A stretch of 25,319 nucleotides of DNA from Oscillospiraceae bacterium (GCA_017470325.1 JAFUES010000015.1:1-25319), one strand, 5' to 3'. Counted from the first letter of the stretch, positions 1 through 7,595 are shown. Program-made: numbers and translations. Notes: generated from the sequence alone by a model not told the origin.

Positions 1-1467
1 ACCAAGGCCGCTGACGTGGGCGCCGACCTGGTGGGCAAGGTCGAAGCCGGTATCCCCGAGGATGACCCCCGCAACCCCGCCGTTATCGCCGATAACGTAG
101 GTGACAACGTGGGTGACGTGGCCGGCATGGGCGCCGACCTGTTTGAGTCCTATGTGGGCGCGCTGGTCTCCGCGCTGACCTTGGGTGTCTCCGTGGCCGG
201 TCTCTTCACCGGCGCCGGCGCCATCTTCCCCCTGATCATCGCGGCAGTCGGCGTTTTCGCCTCCATCATCGCCACCTTCTTTGTCCGCGGCAAGGACAAT
301 TCCAATCCCCACGCTGCGCTGAAAATGGGCTCCTATGTGTCTGCCGCGCTGGTGGGCCTGTGCTCCATCCCCCTGAGCTATGCCTTCTTCGGCAAGCTGT
401 ATTTCTCCCTGCCCATCATTGCCGGCATCATCGTCGGTCTGGTGATCGGCTACATCACTGAGGTCTACACCTCCGGCGACTACAGCTCTGTCAAGCGCAT
501 CGCCGACCAGTCCGAAACCGGCTCCGCCACCACCATCATCAGCGGCGTGGCCGTCGGCATGAAGAGCACCTGGGTCCCCATCGTGCTCATCTGCGTGGGC
601 ATCTATATCTCCTACGCTGTGACCAATGACCTGTACGGCATCGCGCTGGCCGCCGTGGGCATGCTGTCCACCACCGGCATCACCGTCGCCGTTGACGCTT
701 ACGGCCCCATCGCCGACAACTCCGGCGGCATCGCCGAGATGAGCGGCCTGGATCCCCATGTGCGTGAGATCACCGACAAGCTGGACGCTGTGGGCAACAC
801 CACTGCCGCCATGGGCAAGGGTTTTGCCATCGGCTCCGCTGCGCTGACCGCTCTGGCCCTGTTCGTCTCCTATGCCACTGAGGTCAAGCTCAACAGCATC
901 GACCTTCTGACCCCCTCTGTGGTCATCGGCCTGCTGATCGGCGGCATGCTGCCCTTCGCTTTCTCCGCGCTGACCATGGAATCCGTCTCCAAGGCGGCCT
1001 ACAAGATGATCGAGGAAGTTCGCCGCCAGTTCCATGACATCCCCGGTATCCTGGAAGGCACCACCAAGCCCGACTATGGTACCTGCGTCTCCATCTCCAC
1101 CCGCGCTGCCCTGCATGAGATGATCATCCCCGGCATCATGGCCGTGGTCGTTCCCCTGGTCGTGGGCATTCTGCTGGGGCCTGAGGCTCTGGGCGGTCTG
1201 CTGGGCGGCTCCCTGGTCACCGGCGTGCTGCTGGCCATCTACATGTCCAATGCCGGCGGTGCCTGGGACAATGCCAAGAAGTACATCGAGGAAGGTCACC
1301 ATGGCGGCAAGGGCTCCTCTGCCCACAAAGCTGCTGTCGTTGGCGACACCGTTGGCGACCCCTTCAAGGATACTTCCGGTCCTTCCCTGAACATTCTCAT
1401 CAAGCTCATGACCGTTGTGGCGCTGGTGTTCGCGCCTCTGTTCGTCAAGATCGGCGGTCTGCTGTAA
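1..1467 (+). CDS. hppA: Membrane-bound pyrophosphatase, K+-dependent, probably Na+-pumping (5' truncated by window)
   Basis: This integral membrane enzyme hydrolyses pyrophosphate and uses the energy to pump Na+ and/or H+ out of the cell. The frame is open from base 1, so the gene starts upstream; 488 residues are visible of a family length near 650-700. The first codons give the substrate-site motif [11 protein letters not shown], followed by [20 protein letters not shown] and, near the C-terminus, [15 protein letters not shown], all hallmarks of the family. GNTTAA at 793-810 has Ala where K+-independent enzymes have Lys, so K+ dependence is expected. The membrane glutamate in DLFES (bases 145-147) sits where Na+-pumping enzymes carry it, rather than four residues later as in K+-dependent H+ pumps. 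Many hydrophobic helices alternate with these cytosolic loops. A strong terminator follows. The family call is very secure; ion specificity is inferred from these residues. Confidence 0.97.
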   Translation, partial: TKAADVGADLVGKVEAGIPEDDPRNPAVIADNVGDNVGDVAGMGADLFESYVGALVSALTLGVSVAGLFTGAGAIFPLIIAAVGVFASIIATFFVRGKDNSNPHAALKMGSYVSAALVGLCSIPLSYAFFGKLYFSLPIIAGIIVGLVIGYITEVYTSGDYSSVKRIADQSETGSATTIISGVAVGMKSTWVPIVLICVGIYISYAVTNDLYGIALAAVGMLSTTGITVAVDAYGPIADNSGGIAEMSGLDPHVREITDKLDAVGNTTAAMGKGFAIGSAALTALALFVSYATEVKLNSIDLLTPSVVIGLLIGGMLPFAFSALTMESVSKAAYKMIEEVRRQFHDIPGILEGTTKPDYGTCVSISTRAALHEMIIPGIMAVVVPLVVGILLGPEALGGLLGGSLVTGVLLAIYMSNAGGAWDNAKKYIEEGHHGGKGSSAHKAAVVGDTVGDPFKDTSGPSLNILIKLMTVVALVFAPLFVKIGGLL

Positions 1468-1503
1468 AACGATTCTACTTTCACTCCTTAACCGCATATA
1501 CTC

Positions 1504-1547
1504 GCTCCGGGCTGTATCAACAGTCCGGAGCACTTTTTCCTCTTTTT
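1504..1547 (+). terminator. Rho-independent terminator of hppA
   Basis: A 12-pair stem (GCTCCGG-G-CTGT at 1504-1515 with ACAG-T-CCGGAGC at 1520-1531, including one G-U pair) has a four-base loop. It is followed by T-rich sequence with two T runs (1534-1538 and 1542-1547). It sits 36 bases after the hppA stop codon. Confidence 0.92.
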
Positions 1548-1570
1548 TGGACAAGACTTATCCTTATCCC

Positions 1571-1599
1571 TTGCTTTCCTGGCAAAGATTCACTATAAT
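1571..1599 (+). promoter_or_regulatory. Promoter of the first capA-like gene
   Basis: The -35 box is TTGCTT at 1571-1576 and the -10 box is a perfect TATAAT at 1594-1599, with a 17-base spacer. It lies between the hppA terminator and the ATG at 1639. The second capA-like gene has a promoter of almost the same layout. Confidence 0.75.
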
Positions 1600-1638
1600 A
1601 GCAATGCTATCCAAATCTATATACATATGTGGTGAGCT

Positions 1639-2844
1639 ATGAAGAAAACGATAAAAACGATCTTATTTATATTGGCCCTGCTGCTCTTGGCAGGTACGAT
1701 CGTCCTGCGGATCCTGACGGTCTCCCCTTTTTCCGGCAGGACAGAGGTGACCCCCGAAGCGACAGCGGAGCCGGCCGCGACCCCTGCGCCTGCCCCTGTT
1801 GTGGAAGTGACAGCGGAACCCACGCCGGAGCCGACTCCGGAACCTACGCCGGAGCCGGAACCCACACCGGAGATCTTCACCATCTCCGCCATCGGCGACT
1901 GCACGCTTTATAACGATACCCGTTATACGCCCGCCACCGCCGAGTTTTCCTATGCCTCCTACGTGGGCGAGAATTACGCCTATCCCTTCTCTCGTACGGT
2001 GCAGTACTTTGAAAGCGACGATCTGACCATCGCCAATCTGGAGTGCACGCTCTCGGACACCAAGCTGTATTCGGAGTCCTTCTTCCACTTCCTGGCCCCT
2101 GCCGCCTATGCCAACATCCTCACGGAGGGCAAGGTGGACTTCGTCAACACCGCCAATAACCACACCGACGACTACGGTCTGCAGGGCATCGAGGAGACCT
2201 GTGCTTCTCTGGAGGCGGTGGGACTGCCCTACTGCAAGGATAACGAGTATAAGGTCCTCACCACCGACAGCGGCTTGACCGTGGGCATCTACTGCGCCTA
2301 CAACGGCTATTATCCCAAAACCGAAAACTGCACGGCGGCCATCAACGCCATGCGTGACGAGGGCGCTGAGTATATCATCTGCATGTTCCACTGGGGTGTC
2401 GACGAGGGCGTCTATCAGCCCACCCAGTATGATATCGATCTGGCCCATGCCTGCATCGACGCAGGCGCTGATCTGATCTACGGCAGCCACTCCCACACGC
2501 TGCAGCCCATTGAGGAATACAACGGCGGTATCATCCTCTACAGCATGGGCAACTGGTCCTTCGGCGGACACACCAGTCCTTCGGATATGGATACCGCCAT
2601 CGTCCAGGTCAGCGTCAAGCGGGATCTGGATGGGAGCATCTCCAACGATGGCTATACCATCATCCCCTGCTGTGTCAGCGGCAGGCCCGTCCTGGAAGAC
2701 TATACTGCTGAGGCATACAACGACTATTGCCCCACACCGTATGTGGAGGGCACAGAGTATTATGACCGTGCTCTGAGCAAGATCACCGGCGGCTATGACG
2801 GTCCCAACCTGCATATCGATTACTCCAACTTGAATAACGGTTGA
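1639..2844 (+). CDS. CapA-family (PGA_cap) anchored surface protein, copy 1
   Basis: This 401-residue protein belongs to the CapA / poly-gamma-glutamate capsule synthesis family, with a calcineurin-like metallophosphoesterase fold. Residues about 5-28 form one hydrophobic segment after a lysine-rich start, giving a membrane anchor or uncleaved signal. Residues 33-78 are a Pro/Glu/Thr-rich linker with TPEP repeats, expected to span the wall. The enzymatic domain starts near 80. Candidate metal ligands are Asp87 in IGDCTL, Glu135 in NLECTL, Asn174-His175 in ANNH, His251 in FHWG, and His284/His286 in GSHSH. The family consensus NNHxLDYG is here NNHTDDYG. The ATG at 1639 follows GGTGAG at 1631-1636. 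The next gene is a paralog. No capB/capC partners are visible, so capsule synthesis is not implied; the substrate is unknown. It may act on wall or other envelope polymers. Confidence 0.9.
   Translation: MKKTIKTILFILALLLLAGTIVLRILTVSPFSGRTEVTPEATAEPAATPAPAPVVEVTAEPTPEPTPEPTPEPEPTPEIFTISAIGDCTLYNDTRYTPATAEFSYASYVGENYAYPFSRTVQYFESDDLTIANLECTLSDTKLYSESFFHFLAPAAYANILTEGKVDFVNTANNHTDDYGLQGIEETCASLEAVGLPYCKDNEYKVLTTDSGLTVGIYCAYNGYYPKTENCTAAINAMRDEGAEYIICMFHWGVDEGVYQPTQYDIDLAHACIDAGADLIYGSHSHTLQPIEEYNGGIILYSMGNWSFGGHTSPSDMDTAIVQVSVKRDLDGSISNDGYTIIPCCVSGRPVLEDYTAEAYNDYCPTPYVEGTEYYDRALSKITGGYDGPNLHIDYSNLNNG
1819..1872 (+). repeat. TPEP-coding tandem repeat in the capA copy 1 linker
   Basis: Codons 61-78 read PTPEPTPEPTPEPEPTPE, a degenerate 12-base tandem unit. 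This low-complexity linker is typical of surface proteins and may vary in length between strains. Confidence 0.85.
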
Positions 2845-2848
2845 ACAT

Positions 2849-2883
2849 CAAACAGCACCGAATAGACAATTCGGTGCTGTTTG
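2849..2883 (+). terminator. Hairpin terminator between the two capA-like genes
   Basis: A perfect 15-bp stem (2849-2863 with 2869-2883) has a five-base loop and starts four bases after the stop of copy 1. The T content after the stem is modest, so termination may be partial. The right arm ends three bases before the -35 box of the next promoter. Confidence 0.75.
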
Positions 2884-2885
2884 AC

Positions 2886-2914
2886 TTGCTTTCCGGCTGA
2901 TTTCTGATTATAAT
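2886..2914 (+). promoter_or_regulatory. Promoter of the second capA-like gene
   Basis: The -35 box TTGCTT (2886-2891), a 17-base spacer and a perfect TATAAT (2909-2914) match the layout of the copy 1 promoter. The shared string TTGCTTTCC covers the -35 box and the following three bases in both. Confidence 0.78.
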
Positions 2915-2950
2915 AAACAAGCGATTTCTCTGAATGAGGTCTTGTTTTGC

Positions 2951-4120
2951 ATGAAAAGAGTACTCCAAATCATAATCACCGTCCTCCTTGTCGCAGTGCT
3001 GGGCGTTGTGGTACATATGCGTGTTCCTGCCAGATCTGTCCCCGCTTCCGCCGGGAATGCCGATCCTGCCATATCCGCTGCCGCAGACAAGGCGCCAACT
3101 GCCGTCATTGCAGAGAGCGAGCCGGAACCGACCCCCGAGCCGGAGCCTGTTACCTACACCATTTCCGTCATCGGTGATCAGACCCTGGCCACCAATCAAT
3201 ATAAAGACGGCACGCCTTATTCCTACGCGGCCCGAATGAACGGCGACTATTCCTACCCTTTCTCCAACACAGTACAGTATTTCGAGAACGACGATTTTAC
3301 CATCTCCAACCTGGAATGTACCCTCGCCGACAACAAGCTGTATTCCGCCCAGCAGTTTTATTTCCGCGCTCCCAGCGACTATGCCAACATTCTGATCGAG
3401 GGCGGCGTGGACTTTGTCACCACTGCCAATAACCACATGCTGGACTTTGGCCAGACAGGACTGGACTTCACCTGGAAAGCACTGGAGGACTACGGCATCC
3501 CCTACGGGAAAGAGGACGAAGCTCAAATCATCACCACAGACAGCGGTTTAAAGCTCGGAATCTACTGCGCATACAACAACTTCCAGCCCAACAAGGACAA
3601 AGCCGCCGCGGCCATCCGGCAGTTGCGGGCAGACGGTGCGGAATATATCATCTGCGCCTACCACTGGGGCCAAGAGCTGTATTACCATCCCAATGCCAGC
3701 CAGACCGACATCGGCCACGCCGCCATTGACGCCGGCGCGGATCTTGTCTACGGCACCCACACCCATTGCCTGCAGCCGATTGAGGAATATAATGGCGGTA
3801 TCATTCTTTACAGCATGGGCAACTGGTCCTTCGGCGGACACACCGCCCCCACCGATCGGGACACTGCCATCGTCCAGGTCTCCGTAAAGCGGGATGTGGA
3901 CGGTAGCATTTCCAATGATGGGTATACGATCATCCCCTGCTGCGTCAGCAGTCGGCCTGTCAAAGAGGGGTATACCGGCGACAACTACAACGACTACTGC
4001 CCCACGCCTTACACCGAGGGCTCCGACGCCTACAACCGGGTATTGAGCAAGCTGGACGGCAGCTATGAGGCTGCAAAAGAAGGGCGCGACTACTCGGACG
4101 TCTATGCCAGCTACAGTTGA
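2951..4120 (+). CDS. CapA-family (PGA_cap) anchored surface protein, copy 2
   Basis: This 389-residue paralog of the preceding gene has the same plan. A hydrophobic anchor spans about residues 5-22, followed by a disordered Ala/Pro/Glu linker to about residue 67 (shorter TPEP content than copy 1) and a CapA domain from about 70. Candidate metal ligands are Asp76 (IGDQTL), Glu122 (NLECTL), His162 in NNHMLDFG, His238 in YHWG, and His270/His272 in GTHTH. I chose ATG 2951 because AGG at 2937-2939 lies 11 bases upstream; an upstream in-frame TTG at 2942 would leave no spacing. The C-terminal third is almost identical to copy 1 (SMGNWSFGG, RPV, NDYCPTPY), suggesting tandem duplication. A flavodoxin-like gene follows after 55 bases. 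The substrate is unknown. Confidence 0.9.
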   Translation: MKRVLQIIITVLLVAVLGVVVHMRVPARSVPASAGNADPAISAAADKAPTAVIAESEPEPTPEPEPVTYTISVIGDQTLATNQYKDGTPYSYAARMNGDYSYPFSNTVQYFENDDFTISNLECTLADNKLYSAQQFYFRAPSDYANILIEGGVDFVTTANNHMLDFGQTGLDFTWKALEDYGIPYGKEDEAQIITTDSGLKLGIYCAYNNFQPNKDKAAAAIRQLRADGAEYIICAYHWGQELYYHPNASQTDIGHAAIDAGADLVYGTHTHCLQPIEEYNGGIILYSMGNWSFGGHTAPTDRDTAIVQVSVKRDVDGSISNDGYTIIPCCVSSRPVKEGYTGDNYNDYCPTPYTEGSDAYNRVLSKLDGSYEAAKEGRDYSDVYASYS

Positions 4121-4175
4121 ATTAAGCACGGAATACGCGCGACTGCGTAACGATAATCTTTACGGAGGGATACCA

Positions 4176-4688
4176 ATGATCAAAGCCATCATCTACAATT
4201 CGCAAACCGGTTCCTGCAAGCGCTATGCCGAGGAGCTGTCCCGTACCCTGGTGTTGCCCGCCTATGCTCTGGGCCAGCAGCCCGCCATCAAGGACGGCGA
4301 AGTGATTTACGTCAGCTGGGTCATGGCCGGAACTGTCGTGGGCTATGCCGCAGTGAAGAAACAGCTGCCCGTGGCCGCTGTCTGCGCGGTGGGCATGGCC
4401 GCGGTGACAGAAGGCAGTGTCGCCTTCGGCCGGGAAAAGAACAAGGTCCCCGGCAGTGTGGGCTACTTCTGTCTCCAGGGCGGCTTCAACATCAATAAGC
4501 TGCCGTTGCCCATGAACCTTATCATGCGTCTGAAGGTCAAGGACATCGCCAAGAAGCTGGAGTTCAAACGGCTCAAGACCCCGCTGAACGCTCAGGAGCA
4601 GGCCACTTATGTCATGGCAACCACCGGCCGGGGCGAGCCCGCCAGCTGGGACATTAGTGAGATCGTCGCCTGGGCCAAGCAGCGCTGA
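4176..4688 (+). CDS. Flavodoxin-domain protein
   Basis: This is a 170-residue soluble protein. The N-terminal MIKAIIYNSQTGSCKRYAEE matches the first strand and FMN-phosphate loop of flavodoxins (S/T-x-T-G-x-x at residues 9-14), so it probably binds FMN and carries electrons or acts as a small flavoenzyme. The middle part (GYAAVKKQLP, VGMAAVTEG) and the lysine-rich C-terminal half resemble the flavodoxin-like group related to protoporphyrinogen oxidase HemG, but I would not assign that activity. ATG 4176 is chosen because GGAGGG at 4164-4169 precedes it by six bases; longer in-frame versions overlap copy 2 of capA and lack a site. It probably shares a transcript with capA copy 2 and ends at a bidirectional terminator. 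The partner is unknown. Confidence 0.75.
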   Translation: MIKAIIYNSQTGSCKRYAEELSRTLVLPAYALGQQPAIKDGEVIYVSWVMAGTVVGYAAVKKQLPVAAVCAVGMAAVTEGSVAFGREKNKVPGSVGYFCLQGGFNINKLPLPMNLIMRLKVKDIAKKLEFKRLKTPLNAQEQATYVMATTGRGEPASWDISEIVAWAKQR

Positions 4689-4707
4689 GAATTCAATACT
4701 AATTAGA

Positions 4708-4734
4708 AAACCAGCCGTCCGTGACGGCTGGTTT
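4708..4734. terminator. Bidirectional terminator between the flavodoxin-like gene and tatD
   Basis: A 12-bp perfect stem (AAACCAGCCGTC at 4708-4719 with GACGGCTGGTTT at 4723-4734) has a three-base loop. T-rich tails exist on both strands (GTTTGTT on plus, TTTTCTAATT on minus). It lies in the short gap between two converging genes. Confidence 0.88.
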
Positions 4735-4736
4735 GT

Positions 4737-5498
4737 TCATATGATGCCAAACAGACGTTTTCCGTTTTCCCAGGTGATCTGCTCGATCCGCTCCGGGTTC
4801 TCCCCCCGGACCTCGGCGATCTTTTCGATCACATAGCACAGATTCCTGGAATCGTTGCGCTTTCCCCGCATGGGCACCGGACTGAGATAGGGGCTGTCCG
4901 TCTCGATCAACATCCGGTCCAGGGGGCAGATCTCCAACACTTCGATAGTCTTTCGCGCGTTTTTATAGGTCACTGGGCCATCGAAGCCCAGATACCAGCC
5001 CCGTTTCAGAAGCTCCTTTGCCATTTCCGCACTGCCGGAATAGCAGTGGAATACGCCCCGCAGCTCCGGGTAATCCCTCACAATCTCCATGCAATCCCCG
5101 TGTGCCTCCCGGTCGTGAACGATAACCGGTTTACATAATTCCAGAGCCAGTTGGATCTGTCTGCGAAACAGTGCTTTCTGTTCTTCCTTGTGGGTATCAT
5201 CCCAATAGTAGTCCAAACCGATCTCCCCGATGGCCACGCACTTGGGATGCCGGGCCAGCTCCGCGATCCGGGCAAAGCCCGCGTCGCTGTAGGAGGCAAG
5301 CTCCTCCGGGTGGTAGCCCACTGCCGCATATACAAAGTCAAAGCGCTCAGCCAGGGCAACAGCCGCTTCGCTGCTCTCTGTGTCGCAGCCCGGGTCCACA
5401 ATCAGGCCCACACCGGCCTCACGGGCCAGACCAAGGACTTCCTCCCGATCTCGGTCAAAAGCCTTGTCGTCATAATGGGAATGGGTGTCAAAAATCAT
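4737..5498 (-). CDS. tatD: TatD-family metal-dependent hydrolase (DNase)
   Basis: This 253-residue TIM-barrel amidohydrolase-superfamily enzyme belongs to a family with 3'-5' exonuclease or DNase activity in DNA repair and turnover. Metal ligands are all present: His6 and His8 in DTHSHYD, Glu92 in GEIGLDYY, His128 in VIVHDREAH, His151 in GVFHCYSGS, and Asp201 in ETDSPYLSP. Length is standard. The ATG at 5498 is preceded by a GAGGGGGG ribosome binding site (complement of 5505-5512). It is transcribed alone, divergently from the nhaC-type gene, from a consensus promoter, and ends at a terminator shared with the converging upstream gene. In Firmicutes tatD is often next to metG or ksgA; neither is here. 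Which nucleic acid it acts on is not shown by the sequence. Confidence 0.95.
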   Translation of the reverse strand: MIFDTHSHYDDKAFDRDREEVLGLAREAGVGLIVDPGCDTESSEAAVALAERFDFVYAAVGYHPEELASYSDAGFARIAELARHPKCVAIGEIGLDYYWDDTHKEEQKALFRRQIQLALELCKPVIVHDREAHGDCMEIVRDYPELRGVFHCYSGSAEMAKELLKRGWYLGFDGPVTYKNARKTIEVLEICPLDRMLIETDSPYLSPVPMRGKRNDSRNLCYVIEKIAEVRGENPERIEQITWENGKRLFGII

Positions 5499-5521
5499 GC
5501 GCGTCCCCCCTCAATGTGCAT

Positions 5522-5550
5522 AGTATAGCGGGGATTCACCTTGCTGTCAA
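5522..5550 (-). promoter_or_regulatory. Promoter of tatD
   Basis: On the minus strand a perfect TTGACA (5545-5550), a 17-base spacer and TATACT (5522-5527) point toward tatD. The -35 box is only six bases from the -35 box of the divergent promoter. Confidence 0.85.
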
Positions 5551-5556
5551 AAGGTA

Positions 5557-5585
5557 TTTACAAGTTTTGACTTTGGGCGTATACT
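5557..5585 (+). promoter_or_regulatory. Promoter of the NhaC-type antiporter gene
   Basis: TTTACA (5557-5562), a 17-base spacer and TATACT (5580-5585) point toward the gene at 5619. AAAGGAGG at 5605-5612 follows as a strong ribosome binding site. Confidence 0.82.
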
Positions 5586-5596
5586 CTCAAAGTCAA
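5567..5596. promoter_or_regulatory. Inverted repeat around the nhaC -10 box (candidate operator)
   Basis: Perfect 8-bp arms, TTGACTTT at 5567-5574 and AAAGTCAA at 5589-5596, are separated by 14 bases and centred on the -10 box (5580-5585). The placement fits a repressor site that would block RNA polymerase. The cognate regulator is not in the window. Confidence 0.5.
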
Positions 5597-5618
5597 GATT
5601 TTCCAAAGGAGGCAAGCC

Positions 5619-6929
5619 ATGGCAACACTTACCCTTTCCCTGTTCTGTGTTATTCTGCTGGGCTGCGTCCTTCTGGATCTCTCCATCCTGTATGCTCTGC
5701 TGGCAGGGCTGCTGCTGTTTCTGGCCTACGGCCTGTATAAGCGCGTTCCTTTGCGGGAGCTGCTGCAGCTGTCTCTCAGCGGTGTCAAGACCGCCAGCGG
5801 GATCCTGGTCATGATGGCGCTGATCGGCGCCCTGACCGCCCTGTGGCGGGCCAGCGGCACCATCGCGGTCATCATCTGCTACGCCTCCCGGCTGATCCGC
5901 CCGTCCATCTTCCTGCTGCTGTGCTTTCTGCTCAATTGCGCCGTCTCCGTTCTGACCGGCACCTCCTTCGGCACGGTTGCCACCATCGGCATCATCTGCA
6001 TGACCATGGCAAACGCCATGCAGCTGGACCCGGTATGGATCGGCGGGGCCATCCTGGCAGGCGCTTTCTTCGGAGATCGCTGCTCCCCCATTTCCACCAG
6101 CGCCCTTCTGGTATGCACGCTGACCGATACGGATCTGTTTCAGAACATACGCCGCATGTGCCGGACGGTATTGCTGCCCTTCCTGCTCAGCTGCGGCGTC
6201 TATCTGCTGGTGGGGCTCAGAAGCCACCCGGCGGACAGCGGCATGGATATCCGCGCCCTCTTTGCCGCGGGCTTTCAACTCCATTGGATCTGTGTGCTGC
6301 CTGCTCTGGCCGTGTTGCTCCTGTCCATCTTTCGCCGCCCGGTCCTGCTTACGCTGTCTGTCAGCCTGCTCCTGGCCGCAGTACTCAGTATCACCGTACA
6401 GGGTCTCAGCCTGCCGCAGGTGCTCCGCATCCTGTTTGCGGGATATCGGAGTTCCTCTCCGGCTCTGGCGCCCATGGTGGACGGCGGCGGCGTAGTCTCC
6501 ATGCTCAGCGTAATCGGCATCATCCTGATCTCCTCCTGCTATGCGGGGATCTTTCGGGGCACCGGGCTGCTGGACGGAGCCAAGCACAGTCTCGTTCAGA
6601 TCAGCCGACGCATCACCCCCTTTGGGGCGACGCTCTGTGCCGCCGTCGTCACCTGTGCCATCTCCTGCAATCAGACCCTGGCCGCCATGCTGACCAATCA
6701 ACTGTGCCGCGATCTGAGCGAATCAAAGGAGAGCTTTGCCATCGACTTGGAGGACACGGTGATCGTCATCGCGCCGCTGATCCCCTGGTCCATCGCGAGC
6801 TCCGTTCCACTGACCACATTAGGCGTCCCGGTCAAAAGCCTGCTGGCTGCCTGCCTGCTCTATCTGCTTCCCCTGACCCGCTTTGCAAAAGCGCTCATAC
6901 AGAAAAAGAAATCGGAGGCACTCCATTGA
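5619..6929 (+). CDS. Na+/H+ antiporter, NhaC family
   Basis: This 436-residue polytopic membrane protein would exchange cytoplasmic Na+ for external H+ (or a related cation or organic-acid exchange known in the NhaC/ArsB-like superfamily). Long hydrophobic helices run through the whole protein. The segment GTSFGTVATIGI followed by GAILAGAFFGDRCSPISTSALL corresponds to the conserved NhaC core GTSxGT and GDxxSPxS. A second half with TCAISCNQTLAAMLTN and a polar EDTVIVIAPLIPW segment is also typical. It is slightly shorter than many members. ATG 5619 has AAAGGAGG six bases upstream. It is transcribed alone from a promoter carrying an inverted repeat, and its last codons form part of its own terminator. 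With the Na+-type pyrophosphatase it suggests Na+ homeostasis. Exact substrate is uncertain, as other NhaC members exchange organic acids. Confidence 0.88.
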   Translation: MATLTLSLFCVILLGCVLLDLSILYALLAGLLLFLAYGLYKRVPLRELLQLSLSGVKTASGILVMMALIGALTALWRASGTIAVIICYASRLIRPSIFLLLCFLLNCAVSVLTGTSFGTVATIGIICMTMANAMQLDPVWIGGAILAGAFFGDRCSPISTSALLVCTLTDTDLFQNIRRMCRTVLLPFLLSCGVYLLVGLRSHPADSGMDIRALFAAGFQLHWICVLPALAVLLLSIFRRPVLLTLSVSLLLAAVLSITVQGLSLPQVLRILFAGYRSSSPALAPMVDGGGVVSMLSVIGIILISSCYAGIFRGTGLLDGAKHSLVQISRRITPFGATLCAAVVTCAISCNQTLAAMLTNQLCRDLSESKESFAIDLEDTVIVIAPLIPWSIASSVPLTTLGVPVKSLLAACLLYLLPLTRFAKALIQKKKSEALH

Positions 6930-6940
6930 GTGCCTCCGAT
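6911..6940. terminator. Bidirectional terminator overlapping the 3' end of nhaC
   Basis: A 13-bp perfect stem (6911-6923 with 6928-6940) has a four-base loop. The stop codon (6927-6929) lies in the loop and right arm, so the left arm encodes the last residues. T-rich sequence follows on plus (ATTTGCATTTT), and TTCTTTTTCT follows on minus, so it can serve both nhaC and the converging hsp20. Confidence 0.88.
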
Positions 6941-6956
6941 ATTTGCATTTTGGCTC

Positions 6957-7394
6957 TTACTTGATCTCCAGCCGGCGGCTGGCGGGGACAGTCTCCACCT
7001 TTTTGGGCATGTTCAGGGTCAGCACGCCGTCGGTATAGGCGGCCTCGATCCCATCCACATTGATGCCGGAGACGTCAAAGCTGCGGCTGAAGGAACCGTA
7101 GAAACGCTCCCGCTTGACGAAATTGGGCTTCTTGTCCTCGGTCTCGGCCTTGCGCTCGGCGCTGATGGTCAGGCAATCGTTCTCGATGTCGATCTTGATA
7201 TCGTCCTTCTTGAAGCCGGGAAGCTCGGCCTCCAGCTTGTAAGCGTCGCCGGTGTCGGTCACATCGGTGCGGAATGCGGAAACGGTATTGGCGGTGTTGC
7301 CGAAGAAGCTGCGCTCCAACTCGTCAAAGGCCCGGAAGGGGTCATACACGGAAACATTGCGGCCACGACGGTCAAAAGGAATCAGTTCAAACAT
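6957..7394 (-). CDS. Small heat shock protein, Hsp20/alpha-crystallin family
   Basis: This 145-residue ATP-independent holdase chaperone binds unfolding proteins and forms large oligomers in the cytoplasm. The N-terminal arm (FELIPF, then DPFRAFDELERSFFG) is followed by an alpha-crystallin domain from about residue 40 (TDVTDTGDAYKLEAELPGF) to DGVLTLNMPKK near the end, the classic end of the domain. A short C-terminal tail carries LEI, close to the I-x-I oligomerisation motif. The length is typical. GGAGG lies eight bases before the ATG (minus strand, near 7403-7407). A perfect CIRCE element upstream (7525-7551) indicates HrcA control, less usual for hsp20 than for groESL or dnaK operons. It is transcribed alone. 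Confidence 0.96.
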   Translation of the reverse strand: MFELIPFDRRGRNVSVYDPFRAFDELERSFFGNTANTVSAFRTDVTDTGDAYKLEAELPGFKKDDIKIDIENDCLTISAERKAETEDKKPNFVKRERFYGSFSRSFDVSGINVDGIEAAYTDGVLTLNMPKKVETVPASRRLEIK

Positions 7395-7463
7395 AATCTA
7401 TACCTCCATAAATCTATGATGTACTTCTTTTGGCGAAACATTCATTTCTTTCGTTTCGTTCTG

Positions 7464-7492
7464 TATATAAAATACCTCACATTTATGAACAA
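7464..7492 (-). promoter_or_regulatory. Possible promoter of hsp20
   Basis: On the minus strand TTGTTC (7487-7492), 17 bases and TATATA (7464-7469) form the best-spaced pair between CIRCE and the gene. It is a weak -35 in very AT-rich DNA, and other pairings nearer CIRCE are possible. The TATGAACAAA string containing this -35 is repeated 22 bases away (7484-7493 and 7506-7515). Confidence 0.4.
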
Positions 7493-7524
7493 ATATAGCT
7501 ATAAATATGAACAAACCGTGAATA

Positions 7525-7551
7525 TTAGCACTCTTTTAATTTGAGTGCTAA
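7525..7551. promoter_or_regulatory. CIRCE operator (HrcA binding site)
   Basis: TTAGCACTC at 7525-7533 and GAGTGCTAA at 7543-7551 are separated by exactly nine bases, an exact match to the CIRCE consensus. HrcA represses from this site until heat shock. The only gene downstream of it with a matching orientation is hsp20; alr to the right ends toward it. Confidence 0.96.
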
Positions 7552-7560
7552 TGATCTGTG

Positions 7561-7595
7561 AAAGAAAATCCGCCGTCCCGGATCGCACGGCGGAT
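7561..7595 (-). terminator. Terminator of the amino-acid ABC transporter-alr operon
   Basis: On the minus strand a 9-bp stem (ATCCGCCGT / ACGGCGGAT, arms at 7568-7576 and 7587-7595) with a ten-base loop is followed by TTTTCTTTC. It lies 18 bases after the alr stop. Confidence 0.85.

Noticed and set aside
1617..1904. Minus-strand frame coding Gly-Ser-Val repeats (GSGVGSGVGSG)
   Set aside because: It is the reverse complement of the TPEP linker repeat in the first capA-like gene, not a surface or collagen-like protein.
4121..4175. Separate promoter or terminator between capA copy 2 and the flavodoxin-like gene
   Set aside because: Only a four-pair hairpin and no spaced -35/-10 pair are visible, so co-transcription is simpler.
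5547..6701. Gln/Asp-rich 384-codon minus-strand frame opposite the antiporter
   Set aside because: Antisense of a membrane protein gives such polar sequence; the plus-strand NhaC core motifs are unambiguous.
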